A stretch of 64,000 nt of DNA from Granulicatella seriolae (GCF_024543085.1 NZ_JANHNZ010000004.1:1-64000), one strand, 5' to 3'. Positions 19,323 to 28,854 are shown, counted from the stretch's first letter. Translations and numbers: made by a program. The notes: generated by a model from the sequence alone, not told the origin.

Positions 19323-22178
19323 ATGAAGAAAAATCTTAAAGTATTATTCGTCAGCTGTTTTCTGCTGGCTAGCATCATGCCTACAGTGGTTAGTGCAGAT
19401 GAATATGCTACTAGTCAAGAGAACAAACAAGAAACGACGCAAGAAACAACTACAGATGAAACTAGCACTAGTCTAGTTGAAGAAGCCGTGACCAGCCAAG
19501 CTGAGTCTAAGCCTCTTTTACAGTCTTTACAAATAGATATAGATGATATCAACCATTTGACCGTTATCAGTTTAGGGATAAAGGATACAGAGGCTATTCA
19601 AGCTGTCTCTGCTAAATGGTTAGACGCTAATAAGAAAGAAATGGTCACAGACTTTCAGATTGATGAAAATAGTGGTCGTTATACCTATACGGTAGCTGCC
19701 AAAGATTATAAAGAAAAAGCTAGTTATCACTTACAATCTATCGAGATTAAAGAGAAGGCTACAGATAGCCCAATCAAGATTGAAGGGATTGATTTAGAAA
19801 AGCTTAATCAAAGTCATTTTCAAGAGCAACTAACAGAATTGGGTCAAGCAGTTGCCGAAGAAGAGGTCAACTTACCTTTCAAAGAAATGAATGACAAAGC
19901 AGAAACAACAGGTTTTTCTTTGCCTTATCACACTGCGTTTGATATTGAACCACTAATTGAAGTGGATTCTAGTTCAAGCACTTCTTCAAGTGAGAGCTCT
20001 AGCGTTGCAACATCGGAGTCTGTTACAACATTTGCTAATGAAAGAGCTAAGCAAACAGTGGTCCCAAGTCTGAGCTACACTACTCATGTGCAAAATGTTG
20101 GTTGGCAACCATTTGTAACATCACCGAACATGAGTGGTACTGTTAATCGTGCATTTAGACTGGAAGGGATTAAGATTAATCTTCCGGAAGAACTGAAAAC
20201 TTTAGGAAATATTGAATACAGAACCCATATTCAGAATATCGGTTGGGAAGCCAACTATGCAAAAAATGGTAGCCTAAGTGGCACAGAGAATAGGGCTTTA
20301 CGTCTTGAAGCCATTCAGATCAAATTAACCGGTGAGTTAGAAAAACAATATGATATATATTACCGCGTCCATGCGCAAAATTATGGCTGGTTAGGTTGGG
20401 CAAAAAATGATAACTACGCGGGTACAGAAGGAAAAGGCTATCGTTTAGAAGCCATCGAAATCCAATTGGTGACTAAAGGTAGTGCTGCACCAGGTTCTAC
20501 GGAGAAGAGTTTCGTTTCTTATAAAGATACACCAGTTGTAGCACTTGAAGCACCAATCTTATCTTATTCTACTCACATTCAAAATGTGGGGTGGCAAGCT
20601 CCTGTTCAAGCGCCAAAAATGAGTGGAACAGAAAACCGTGCCTTAAGATTAGAAGGGATTAAAATTAATCTTCCAACTTCACATGTAGGTTTAGGAGACA
20701 TTGAGTACCGTACCCATATTCAAAATGTTGGTTGGGAATCAAAATACTCTAGTAATGGTCAATTCAGCGGGACAGAAAACCGTGCCTTGCGTTTGGAAGG
20801 AATTCAAATTCGTTTAACCAAACAATTAGAGAAAGAATATGACGTATACTACCGTGTCCATGTTCAGAACCATGGTTGGTTAGATTGGGCTAAAAATGAT
20901 CAAATGTCTGGTAGCCAAGGGCCAGGTCTTCGTTTAGAAGGGATTGAGATTCAAGTGGTTAAAAAAGGTCAAGCTGCTCCAGGCAAAACCGAAGTACCTT
21001 TCGTAACAACTGTATCCAAGCCAGTTGCTCAAACAACATCTATCCAATATGCTTCTTATCTGAAAAACCAAGGATGGACTGGTGTTGCCAAGGATGGCCA
21101 AACTAGTGGTGGTAGTGGTCAGACCATTAATAACTTCCAGTTGAAGTTAGCTGTTAGTCCAACGATTAAGGGAAATGTTCAGTATTCTGGCCATTTTAGT
21201 CGTTTAGGGTGGGTGACCAATAAATCCAATGGACAAACCTTTGCGACGAATGCCAATCATCAATTAGAAGCCATGACCATTAATCTAACTGATGACATGG
21301 ACAAACAATACGATATTTATTACCGCGCTAATGTTGAAGGTTATGGCTGGTTAGATTGGGCTTCAAATGGTCAAACAGCTGGTACGATTGGTGCTGGTAA
21401 ACGACTGGAAGCCTATGAAGTTAAGCTGGTTAAAAAAGGTCAAGCGGCTCCAGGAAAAACAGATACACCATTTGTAACGGCTCAAGATATTCAGGCTAAT
21501 GCAGGGAATCCTGGTATTCCACCATCTACCGCAAATAACCAAGGTGTTAGAGATTTTTCGCAATTAAGTAAAATTATTTTCTTAGATCCAGGTCACGGCG
21601 GAAAAGATTCAGGTGCTGCTTACTTTGGCATTTCAGAAAAGAATCTGAATCTTAGTGTGTCAAAATTGATTGAGCAAAAACTGGAAAATGCTGGTTATAC
21701 GGTTATTATGAGTCGTACGACTGATGTTTTTGTAGACCATACTACAGAGCGTTCTACTCTTGCAAATGCAACCAATGCGGATATTTTTGTGAGTGTACAT
21801 TTCAATGCCATGCCAACTATCAATGGTGCACCAACAACGGCTAATGGGATTGAAACGTATTGGTATGAATATGACCCAAATTATCAACCAAAAATTAATG
21901 CTGTTATGCATGAAAACTCAGAACGTTTAGTTAGAAGTCAAAAATTAGCACAACTGATTCAAGATAGTCTAATTAGTAAAACAGGTGCATTTAATCGTGG
22001 CGTTAGACGCGACACCTTTGCCGTCTTGCGTGAAACGGCCACACCTGCTGTCCTTTTGGAATTAGGCTTTATGAACAACCTATCTGATAATGCCAAAATG
22101 AGAACGGCAGCTTACCAAGAACAATTAGCTGATGCTGTTGTAAAAGGTATTCAAGGCTACTATTCATTTTATGAATAA
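19323..22178 (+). CDS. secreted N-acetylmuramoyl-L-alanine amidase with nine ChW repeats
   Basis: The 951-residue protein has a signal peptide (about 1-25, ending VVSA-DE), a Thr/Glu-rich linker, an uncharacterised helical region to about 215, a Ser-rich linker, nine ChW (clostridial hydrophobic, conserved Trp) repeats (about 248-703) and a C-terminal zinc amidase_3 domain (from about 750). Zinc and catalytic residues are visible in FLDPGHGGKDSG, the Glu of ISEKN, SVHFNA and LLELGF. The domain cuts the bond between MurNAc and L-Ala in peptidoglycan. The ChW repeats probably bind a wall or surface ligand. They fall into three blocks of three, with blocks 1 and 2 nearly identical. AGGGGAGAAAGC gives a strong start. 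Confidence 0.92.
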   Translation: MKKNLKVLFVSCFLLASIMPTVVSADEYATSQENKQETTQETTTDETSTSLVEEAVTSQAESKPLLQSLQIDIDDINHLTVISLGIKDTEAIQAVSAKWLDANKKEMVTDFQIDENSGRYTYTVAAKDYKEKASYHLQSIEIKEKATDSPIKIEGIDLEKLNQSHFQEQLTELGQAVAEEEVNLPFKEMNDKAETTGFSLPYHTAFDIEPLIEVDSSSSTSSSESSSVATSESVTTFANERAKQTVVPSLSYTTHVQNVGWQPFVTSPNMSGTVNRAFRLEGIKINLPEELKTLGNIEYRTHIQNIGWEANYAKNGSLSGTENRALRLEAIQIKLTGELEKQYDIYYRVHAQNYGWLGWAKNDNYAGTEGKGYRLEAIEIQLVTKGSAAPGSTEKSFVSYKDTPVVALEAPILSYSTHIQNVGWQAPVQAPKMSGTENRALRLEGIKINLPTSHVGLGDIEYRTHIQNVGWESKYSSNGQFSGTENRALRLEGIQIRLTKQLEKEYDVYYRVHVQNHGWLDWAKNDQMSGSQGPGLRLEGIEIQVVKKGQAAPGKTEVPFVTTVSKPVAQTTSIQYASYLKNQGWTGVAKDGQTSGGSGQTINNFQLKLAVSPTIKGNVQYSGHFSRLGWVTNKSNGQTFATNANHQLEAMTINLTDDMDKQYDIYYRANVEGYGWLDWASNGQTAGTIGAGKRLEAYEVKLVKKGQAAPGKTDTPFVTAQDIQANAGNPGIPPSTANNQGVRDFSQLSKIIFLDPGHGGKDSGAAYFGISEKNLNLSVSKLIEQKLENAGYTVIMSRTTDVFVDHTTERSTLANATNADIFVSVHFNAMPTINGAPTTANGIETYWYEYDPNYQPKINAVMHENSERLVRSQKLAQLIQDSLISKTGAFNRGVRRDTFAVLRETATPAVLLELGFMNNLSDNAKMRTAAYQEQLADAVVKGIQGYYSFYE

Positions 22179-22232
22179 GAATTAAGCAAGAAAAAGTAAG
22201 TCAAAAAATTCATTTTATGAGTTTAACAAGAT

Positions 22233-22299
22233 AGTCTCCTAATAAGCATCCGAAATAAAACGGTAGTACCGTCATTTCTGATTCTTGTTGGGGGACTCT
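22233..22299. repeat. miniature derivative of the structured repeat; likely terminator
   Basis: Outer arms AGTCTCC... and ...GGGGGACT enclose CGAAAT/ATTTCTG and a minimal core ACGGTA-g-TACCGT (22260-22272), then CTTTT. It has the family's stem ends but lacks the branched core. It lies just after the amidase gene. Confidence 0.65.
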
Positions 22300-22327
22300 T
22301 TTATGTCTTGGAAACTAATTCTATCAA

Positions 22328-22580
22328 GGGGCTGGGCAAAAAGTCTGTAATAAAATAAAAAAGCTTCTAAATCATAAATAGTTCCCCAGAAATCTATCCG
22401 AAATGGGAACGGTGGCACCGCCGTGAGCCGAAGTCTCACTGGCTTAGCTGTCTACGTGGCTGTAATCGGCTGAAGCCGAAACATCCACTGTGCGTCAGCT
22501 ATCCTATACACCGTTCTGTACGGATAGATTTCTGGGGAACTATTTTATTTGGTTACCATTTGGACTTTTTGTCCAGCCCC
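22328..22580. repeat. structured repeat, copy B (full unit)
   Basis: Boundaries are GGGGCTGGGCAAAAA at left and TTTTTGTCCAGCCCC at right. Inside lies the inner stem AGTTCCCCAGAAATCTATCC with its complement GGATAGATTTCTGGGGAACT, then the core in reverse orientation (ACGGTGGCACCGCCGTGAG..., CGGCTGAAGCCG, GCGTCAGCT). The arms are almost perfectly complementary. The rest of the 600-base gap after the amidase holds the miniature copy and a promoter. Confidence 0.8.
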
Positions 22581-22733
22581 TTAAGAGTAAGTAATGCAAA
22601 ACTGTTGAAAGCTAAATGAGATAAAGACTAGGTATAATGCTACGAATTCTAGAAATTTGAAAGTAATAACATACTAAAAGGCACTAATAATTCTGAAGGA
22701 ACATAGGTATAGTATGCTAAATAGAATTTGGTG

Positions 22734-22742
22734 TGATATAAT
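22734..22742 (+). promoter_or_regulatory. extended -10 promoter
   Basis: TGATATAAT (an extended -10 with perfect TATAAT) lies about 38 bases before the lipoprotein start; no good -35 is visible. Confidence 0.5.
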
Positions 22743-22780
22743 TAACAAGTACATAATAGTTATTTACGGGAGGGAAAGAG

Positions 22781-23848
22781 ATGAAAAAGTATTTGCTTAT
22801 TGTTTTAGGTCTGTTGAGTTTACTTGTCTTAACTTCGTGTGCTAACGCAAAAGATTTATCTGATTATGTAGATGTTTCTTTTTCAGGAGTAAATACAAAA
22901 GGGAAAATAAGCTATAGTATAGACTTAGAAAAACTTTTGCTGGATGAAGCAAATAACGATCGCAGTAAGGCTATGTCTAATCTAGAGGAACTAGCAGCCT
23001 TAGATGGCGCCTATAAAATTGTTGTCGATAAAACGGATAATTTGTCTAATGGTGATAAGGTTAAAGTGGTTGTTACCGTTGATGAAAATAAGACTAAAAA
23101 ATATAAATCTGGAGAAAAGGTCATTGAAGTTGAAGGATTAGAAGAAGCCAAAAGAATAACCACGAAAGATGTTGAGCAACACTTAGTATTGAATTTCAAT
23201 GGCGTTAGTGGTCGTGGAATAGCTAAAATCGATAATGTGTTTGATAGTCCTTTAAATAGTGTGAAGTTCACGGTAGAAAATGATGGACAATTGAAAAATG
23301 GTGATAAGGCTAAGATTGTTTTATCTAAGCAAGATGAAGAGAGTTTGCTACAAATGGGTTATTTGCCTGAAGAAGGCTTTAATCCGACCTTTGAAGTGAA
23401 AGGATTAAAAATTGTAGCGGCCAATGCCAAAGATATTGCCAATCTAGCAGATATTGAACGTATGATTGATGAGGGGATTAAGAGAAAATACCAAGATTTT
23501 TACGCGGAATACAGTTATGGGTATAGATTTGAAATACAAGAAGAAAAAGAAATGTACCGCCAATTTAAAAAAGAGAGTGAAGCAAGTAGTTCTGCTTGGA
23601 CATTCAACGGTACGGATAATGGAAACTTGATTAAAGTATTTACGGTAAAAAAATATACGGGTGGTGCAGAAACAAAGCTTGATAGTACCAACACAGTAAT
23701 ATTTGGGTTTACAGATATCATGTTAGATGCTGAAAATAAAGCCAATGTTTCTGAGTTAAAAGAGATAAAAGATGTTAAAGATGATACCTATTCTTTAGAA
23801 TCAGTCATTAAATTATATGAAGGATATGGGTATAGCGAAGTAAAATAA
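22781..23848 (+). CDS. lipoprotein with two related N-terminal modules, function unknown
   Basis: 355 residues. The signal peptide ends in LTSC (lipobox, Cys20), so the protein is probably anchored in the outer leaflet. Two similar modules follow. The first has DVSFSGVNTKGKISYSID, NLSNGDKVKVVV and KVIEVEGL; the second has LNFNGVSGRGIAKIDN, QLKNGDKAKIVL and FEVKGLKIV. A third, unrelated C-terminal domain (about 220-355) has no recognised motif. The modules look like small beta domains of the kind found in Gram-positive lipoproteins. No partner gene is evident. GGGAGGGAAAG precedes the ATG. Confidence 0.8.
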   Translation: MKKYLLIVLGLLSLLVLTSCANAKDLSDYVDVSFSGVNTKGKISYSIDLEKLLLDEANNDRSKAMSNLEELAALDGAYKIVVDKTDNLSNGDKVKVVVTVDENKTKKYKSGEKVIEVEGLEEAKRITTKDVEQHLVLNFNGVSGRGIAKIDNVFDSPLNSVKFTVENDGQLKNGDKAKIVLSKQDEESLLQMGYLPEEGFNPTFEVKGLKIVAANAKDIANLADIERMIDEGIKRKYQDFYAEYSYGYRFEIQEEKEMYRQFKKESEASSSAWTFNGTDNGNLIKVFTVKKYTGGAETKLDSTNTVIFGFTDIMLDAENKANVSELKEIKDVKDDTYSLESVIKLYEGYGYSEVK

Positions 23849-23859
23849 GTAGCATCTAA

Positions 23860-23908
23860 AAAAGCATGAAAAATCACGGTCTAGATTAGAGTGATTTTTC
23901 ATGCTTTT
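23860..23908. terminator. bidirectional terminator
   Basis: AAAAGCATGAAAAATCAC (23860-23877) and its perfect 18-base complement (23891-23908) sit between two convergent genes. An outer pair CATCTAAA/TTTAGATG extends it. Confidence 0.9.
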
Positions 23909-23924
23909 CAATACTTTAGATGTT

Positions 23925-25130
23925 TTATTCAAAGTTATCTAGTGGATAGGTGATTTTGTCAGCCTTTCCCCATATTGGAAGGGTGGTGATGACGAGAAAG
24001 AAGATAAAAGCTGTTTGAATCCACAAGATGGCAATATCAAAAATTCCATGTACAGCTACAACGACAAAGAAAGAGAGAATTAAGCCAACGATTGGCCTTT
24101 TAGAAAAGTCACCTGATAAACGAATAACTTGTCTGATAGGATTGACTAGACTTGCTAGAACGAGAGAAAGACCGATATAGCCATAGCTTAAGAGTGTGTC
24201 GATGTAAAGACTGTGGGCATGTTCGTGGTAGGGAGCCCCAATGGATTGGTATTCATGCAGGTAGGTCAATGGGCCTTTGCCATACCACATATTTTTGGAC
24301 AACATTTCCAAGGCGGATGTCCAGATTAGAACTCTGTCATCAAGTGCTTCTTCCAGACTTCCCATACGCATGCCTAGATTGGAGGAGAACAAAAGCCAGA
24401 TAGCAAATGCAAAGACCGCCAAACTAATCAAGAAGGCTTTAGAATTTTTGATGGTTGCAAAGAGATAGACAATTGCACCTAAGATCAGAGCTGGAAATGC
24501 AGTACGACTTTGAGAAAGGTTCAAACCAACACTATTAGATATAATTGCTATAAAGCAGATAATCTTCCATTTCCAATTCTTTGTGACAAAGAAGAAATAC
24601 ATGGCGAGCATAATGCAAAAGCAACAAACAAGTCCATAGTAGTTTGGGTTGAAAAAAGTTGCTTCAGCTCGGTTTTGATGAATACGTTGAAGGGTAGGGG
24701 AAATAAAACTGTAGTCAAATTTATTGACCAACATGTAATGCTCTAAGAAAGCAAAGGCAAGAGCAAATAAGCTGAATACGATAAGAGTTTGAATAATCAT
24801 ATGAAAGAGATTAGGTGTGATTATCTTCTGGTAGTACTTAAAAAAAATAAAATATAAAAAGAAAAATACCGTGACGACTAAACCGATCCAGTTGCTGGCA
24901 ATAATAGATAGGACAGCACTATAACCAATAAAACCAAGTAAAAAAGGTTGATTGGTGATGGATTTCAAGATAGTGGTTAATTTCCCTGTTACCATTAATA
25001 GGATAAAGTAAGAAATAAATAAAGTTAAAAATAAATAAAAAGGCAAGAAGATAGAAACGGAGATAAGATATAGGGCTAGTTCTTGATTGGACAAGCCCTT
25101 TAATTGTTTAATAAAGAATATATTATTCAT
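23925..25130 (-). CDS. O-antigen ligase family membrane protein
   Basis: A 401-residue polytopic protein. The family signature is visible as NLSQSRTAFPALILGAI before the main outer loop, then SNLGMRMGSLEEALDDRVLIW, YGKGPLTYL and EHAHSLYIDTLLSYGYIGLSLVL (conserved His in the outer loop). Family members transfer or polymerise lipid-linked glycans on the outer face. It is away from the main cluster and on the opposite strand, with GtrA upstream on the same strand, so it may serve a different surface glycan. GGAGTCACC precedes the ATG. Confidence 0.82.
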   Translation of the reverse strand: MNNIFFIKQLKGLSNQELALYLISVSIFLPFYLFLTLFISYFILLMVTGKLTTILKSITNQPFLLGFIGYSAVLSIIASNWIGLVVTVFFFLYFIFFKYYQKIITPNLFHMIIQTLIVFSLFALAFAFLEHYMLVNKFDYSFISPTLQRIHQNRAEATFFNPNYYGLVCCFCIMLAMYFFFVTKNWKWKIICFIAIISNSVGLNLSQSRTAFPALILGAIVYLFATIKNSKAFLISLAVFAFAIWLLFSSNLGMRMGSLEEALDDRVLIWTSALEMLSKNMWYGKGPLTYLHEYQSIGAPYHEHAHSLYIDTLLSYGYIGLSLVLASLVNPIRQVIRLSGDFSKRPIVGLILSFFVVVAVHGIFDIAILWIQTAFIFFLVITTLPIWGKADKITYPLDNFE

Positions 25131-25255
25131 GGTGACTCCTTTAAGAGTTAATGAGTATCTTTTTAAAATGGATATTTTTCAAAAATAAGTAGAATCCAAT
25201 AGTTTAGTATACCATAAGAAACAGACGTAAACCTTATGATTTCCTTAGGGTTTCA

Positions 25256-25666
25256 TTAAAGTCGGGAACTGCCCTTTGGTGACTTGTTTTCGATAAGTAG
25301 TTTTCGGCTGACAAAATTCCAGACCATGACAATAGCAGTTGCTAGGATCTTCCCTAACAAATGACTGAGCTTGAAATAATCAACAAAAAGCCATAAGAAG
25401 AATACGGTTAAAGCCAGTCCAATAACGCTTAAGAGAACAAATAAGATAAGTTCCATTATATTTTTTTGATCCTTGAATTTTGATTCGAAAACATAAGATA
25501 AGCTAGCTCGATAGTTAAATAGAGTCGCTAGGATAAAAGCAATGGTTGCTGATAGTAAATGATAGAGACCAAGATAAGTTAAAATAAAATAGATGGAAAA
25601 GTCTATAGCAGTAGCTACTAGTCCTACAAGGGTAAATGCTGCAATTTGTTTGAATAATTTTTTCAA
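25256..25666 (-). CDS. GtrA-family membrane protein
   Basis: 136 residues with four membrane helices. The pattern IAAFTLVGLVATAIDFSIYFIL, FILATLFNYRASLSYVF and the C-terminal VMVWNFVSRKLLI is typical of GtrA proteins, which are thought to flip undecaprenyl-phosphate-linked sugars for surface glycan modification. The next gene in this direction is the ligase-like protein, 125 bases on, which suggests shared work. Substrate unknown. Confidence 0.85.
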   Translation of the reverse strand: MKKLFKQIAAFTLVGLVATAIDFSIYFILTYLGLYHLLSATIAFILATLFNYRASLSYVFESKFKDQKNIMELILFVLLSVIGLALTVFFLWLFVDYFKLSHLLGKILATAIVMVWNFVSRKLLIENKSPKGSSRL

Positions 25667-25783
25667 TGTAGAGACTCCATTCTCCGAATGTCTATTGTTT
25701 TTCTATACTATGTATTCTAGCAGAACAAAGCAAAATTTGCGATACTTGTCCTTTTTGTGTGGCGGAAATACCCAGAAAAGACA

Positions 25784-25828
25784 AACTCCCTGATAAATGG
25801 ACTTTAAGGATCCATTTATCAGGGAGTT
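25784..25828. terminator. 17-bp perfect hairpin
   Basis: AACTCCCTGATAAATGG (25784-25800) and CCATTTATCAGGGAGTT (25812-25828) are perfect complements with an 11-base loop, followed by GTTTTATT. Left-flanking AAAAGAC also allows termination on the minus strand. Confidence 0.8.
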
Positions 25829-25908
25829 GTTTTATTGATTTTTGATACTGTATCTACTGTCTTAATGATTTAGTGATAACAGACAGGTGCGGAAAAACTT
25901 TTTGTTTA

Positions 25909-26087
25909 TTGTATTCGAGGCACTAACTGGGTTGTCAGAAATAACGGTGTATCAGCCATATCTGACGCAGTGTGACTGTTCGGCTTTAGCCGATTACAGC
26001 CACGTAGACAGCTAAGTCGTGAGACCAAGGCTCACGGCGGTGCCATCGTTCTGATTTCTGACAACCCAGTTAGTGCCTCGAATACAA
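25909..26087. repeat. structured repeat, copy C (34-bp perfect outer stem)
   Basis: Arms 25909-25942 and 26054-26087 are perfect complements over 34 bases, starting TTGTATTCGAGG and ending TGTCAGAAAT. The core between them runs in forward orientation: ACGGTG, an arm with CGGCTTTAGCCG at its tip, GTGAGACCAAGGCTCAC, then GGTGCCATCGT. Little of the outer stem sequence is shared with other copies apart from the inner CAGAAAT. It lies just after copZ and may terminate that operon. The rest of the 450-base gap holds only the 17-bp hairpin. Confidence 0.85.
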
Positions 26088-26113
26088 TTTTGACCAACTC
26101 TTTATTTAAATTT

Positions 26114-26323
26114 TTAGCTTACCGCAGTTACTTGATAAGGTGTTGATTCTAAGGCAGCAGCATAATCTTCCTTAGAATGTGCAAGATCAGTTTGAACTTT
26201 GGCCTGTTTCGCTTCAAGATTGACCGTTACTTCTTGCACACCCTCCATTTTTTTAAAGTTACGGGTTACAGTGTTGGCACAATTTTGGCAGTGCATTTGT
26301 TCGATAGTTATTGTTTGCATCAT
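26114..26323 (-). CDS. copZ: copper chaperone
   Basis: A 69-residue heavy-metal-associated domain with the Cu(I)-binding motif MHCQNC near the N-terminus and the usual beta-alpha-beta-beta-alpha-beta length. It carries Cu(I) to CopA or CopY in the cytosol. An upstream in-frame ATG at 26338 lies inside ATGGAGAG, the ribosome site, so 26323 is the likely start. Last gene of copYAZ, 10 bases after copA. Confidence 0.93.
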   Translation of the reverse strand: MMQTITIEQMHCQNCANTVTRNFKKMEGVQEVTVNLEAKQAKVQTDLAHSKEDYAAALESTPYQVTAVS

Positions 26324-26348
26324 GATTTTTCTCTCCATTCATAATTGT

Positions 26349-28829
26349 TTAGAATTTTGGTTTAAAGTTTCTGAGTCGTAGAGCGTTAATAAGAACTGAT
26401 ACGGAACTTAGACTCATGGCAAGTCCAGCAATCATAGGATTTAGTAATGGACCGCCGAAAAGATGCAATAGGCCCATAGCCACTGGGATTCCTAGGGTAT
26501 TATATGCGAAGGCCCAGAAGAGATTTTGTTTGATGTTTCGAATGGTTGCATGGCTAAGTTGGATAGCTGTAGGAACATCTAGCAAATCGCTATGCATTAG
26601 CACAATATCAGCTGATTCAATAGCAACATCTGTTCCAGAACCAATGGCAATTCCGATTTCCCCTTGAACTAGTGCAGGGGCATCGTTGATACCATCACCA
26701 ACCATGGCAACTTTTTTACCTTTTTCTTGAAGTTTGGCTACTTGAGCCGCCTTGTCTTCAGGCAACACTTGGCTTAGAACGTGGCTAATACCAACTTGTT
26801 TGGCAATCGCTTGAGCAGTATCGTGGTGGTCTCCGGTCATCATGATAACTTCAAGACCCATTTCTTGCATAGCAGCAATAGCTTTTTTGCTTGTAGGTTT
26901 GATTGGGTCAGCTACGGCAATGATGCCAGCCAACTCTTGATTGATAGCAACTAAGGTAGGTGTTTTACCTTCTACAGCCAAACTCTTAAGGTCATCTTTT
27001 GCCATTTGAACATCAATGCCTTGTTTTTCCATTAATTTTTCATTACCGATAGCGACTTGGTGACTGTCGACAGTGGTTACAATTCCGTGCCCTGGAATAG
27101 CTTCAAAGTCTTGGTTATCAAACAAACTGATTTCTTTTTCCTTAGCAAAATCTACCATGGCTTGAGCCAGAGGGTGTTCAGAACTTTGTTCAGCAGAAGC
27201 TGCTATTTGTAAGACATCTTGCTTGTTCCATCCATTGTATGCGACTTGATTAGTAACGGTTGGCTGACCAGCTGTGATGGTACCAGTTTTGTCTAGGACA
27301 ACTGTATCCACTTCATGAGCGGTTTCCAGAGCGACACCAGATTTGATTAAGACACCATTTTCAGCTCCTTTACCAGTACCGACCATGATGGCAGTTGGTG
27401 TTGCCAATCCCAGAGCACATGGACAGGCAATGATAAGAACTGCGATGAAAATGGAAAGGGAGAAATTAAGTGGCTCACCACCGATGAAATACCAAGCTAG
27501 ACTGGCTAGGGTAGCTAAAACAATTACGGTTGGTACAAAATAAAGTGAAATCTTGTCAGCCATGGCCGCAATTGGCGCTTTGGATCCTTGTGCTTCTTCG
27601 ACTAATTTGATGATTTGCGCTAAAGTCGTGTCGTCACCAACTTTGGTAGCACGGTATTCGATGACACCATTTTTATTGATGGTGGCACTGATAACAGTGT
27701 CGTCAATACTTTTTTGAATCGGAACACTTTCCCCAGTAATCATTGATTCATCAACTGTCGTTGTGCCTTTTACAATGACACCGTCAACTGGCATTTTGTC
27801 ACCAGGCTTGATTTGGATGATGTCGCCAACTTTTAGGTCTGACGTATCGATGATAACCCATTGGTCATCACGTAGAATTTTGGCTTTTTCTGGTGCTAGG
27901 TCAATCAAGGTTTTAATGGCTTGAGATGTCCGCCCTTTTGCAGTTGCTTCCATGAATTTACCAAGAAGAATCAAGGTGATAATCACGCCAACAGATTCAA
28001 AATAGAGATCATGTGTATAGTGAACGTGACCTTGACTAATATGGTAAATGGCATAGAGCCCATAAACGAAAGCTGCGCCAGTACCAATAGCGATTAAGCT
28101 GTCCATATTAGGATGGCCCTTAAAGAGATTCCTGAATCCTCGCTTGTAGAAGTCAAATCCCACAATAACGGTTGGAACGGTTAAGGCTAATTGGAGCAAG
28201 GCAAAGCGCAGAGGGTAATGATCAGGTGAAATAGCTTGAGGAATTGGAGCACCTAACATGGACCCCATAGCAATATATAAAAGAGGAACTGTGAAAATGG
28301 CGGCAATTAAAAAGCGGCGCCACAAACTTTGACGTTCTTTTTCTTTCTTTTGAGCATCTTCTTGATAAGAGTTGCTAGCCTTTTCCTGCTTGAAGATAGC
28401 TTTATAATCAACGTTAGTAACCGTTGTTTCGATTGTCTCAATCAAATCTTCTTTAGACAAGGTAGCAGAACTACCAAGTTGTACGGTCATAGATTCAGTA
28501 GCCAAGTTCACACTAGCATTGTCAACGAAGTCAAGTTTGTCCACAGCACTTTGAATAGTAGCAGCACAAGAGGCACAAGTCATTCCTTCGATAGCAAAAC
28601 GCAATTGCTCACTTTTTTGAGGAAGCACAAGGGTATAGCCTACATCTTTGACAGTCTGTTCTAGTTTTTCTGGAGTTACTATTTTTCCATCGTATTCAAC
28701 GGTTAATTTTTCACTAGCGAGATTGACACTGACCTTTGCGATTCCTTTTAGTTTTTGAAGTGTATTTTCAATCGTCATAGCACAGGAGGCGCAGGTCATT
28801 CCTTCTACTTTATAACTTTCTTTTATCAT
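26349..28829 (-). CDS. copA: copper-exporting P1B-type ATPase
   Basis: The 826-residue enzyme pumps Cu(I) out of the cell using ATP. Two N-terminal metal-binding domains each carry GMTCASC (about residues 9-15 and 77-83). They are followed by the membrane helices, the actuator loop TGESVP, the ion site CPCALGLATP, the phosphorylation site DKTGTIT, SEHPLAQ (P1B His-Pro motif) and GDGINDAPAL. All catalytic elements are intact. GGAGGAAAC precedes the start. Expression should follow CopY release by copper. Confidence 0.97.
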   Translation of the reverse strand: MIKESYKVEGMTCASCAMTIENTLQKLKGIAKVSVNLASEKLTVEYDGKIVTPEKLEQTVKDVGYTLVLPQKSEQLRFAIEGMTCASCAATIQSAVDKLDFVDNASVNLATESMTVQLGSSATLSKEDLIETIETTVTNVDYKAIFKQEKASNSYQEDAQKKEKERQSLWRRFLIAAIFTVPLLYIAMGSMLGAPIPQAISPDHYPLRFALLQLALTVPTVIVGFDFYKRGFRNLFKGHPNMDSLIAIGTGAAFVYGLYAIYHISQGHVHYTHDLYFESVGVIITLILLGKFMEATAKGRTSQAIKTLIDLAPEKAKILRDDQWVIIDTSDLKVGDIIQIKPGDKMPVDGVIVKGTTTVDESMITGESVPIQKSIDDTVISATINKNGVIEYRATKVGDDTTLAQIIKLVEEAQGSKAPIAAMADKISLYFVPTVIVLATLASLAWYFIGGEPLNFSLSIFIAVLIIACPCALGLATPTAIMVGTGKGAENGVLIKSGVALETAHEVDTVVLDKTGTITAGQPTVTNQVAYNGWNKQDVLQIAASAEQSSEHPLAQAMVDFAKEKEISLFDNQDFEAIPGHGIVTTVDSHQVAIGNEKLMEKQGIDVQMAKDDLKSLAVEGKTPTLVAINQELAGIIAVADPIKPTSKKAIAAMQEMGLEVIMMTGDHHDTAQAIAKQVGISHVLSQVLPEDKAAQVAKLQEKGKKVAMVGDGINDAPALVQGEIGIAIGSGTDVAIESADIVLMHSDLLDVPTAIQLSHATIRNIKQNLFWAFAYNTLGIPVAMGLLHLFGGPLLNPMIAGLAMSLSSVSVLINALRLRNFKPKF

Positions 28830-28854
28830 AGTTGTTTCCTCCTAAATGTATGTT

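Noticed and set aside
24152..24746. Plus-strand open frames opposite the O-antigen-ligase-like gene
   Set aside because: They lie antisense within a clear membrane-protein gene, have no family motifs and no ribosome sites.
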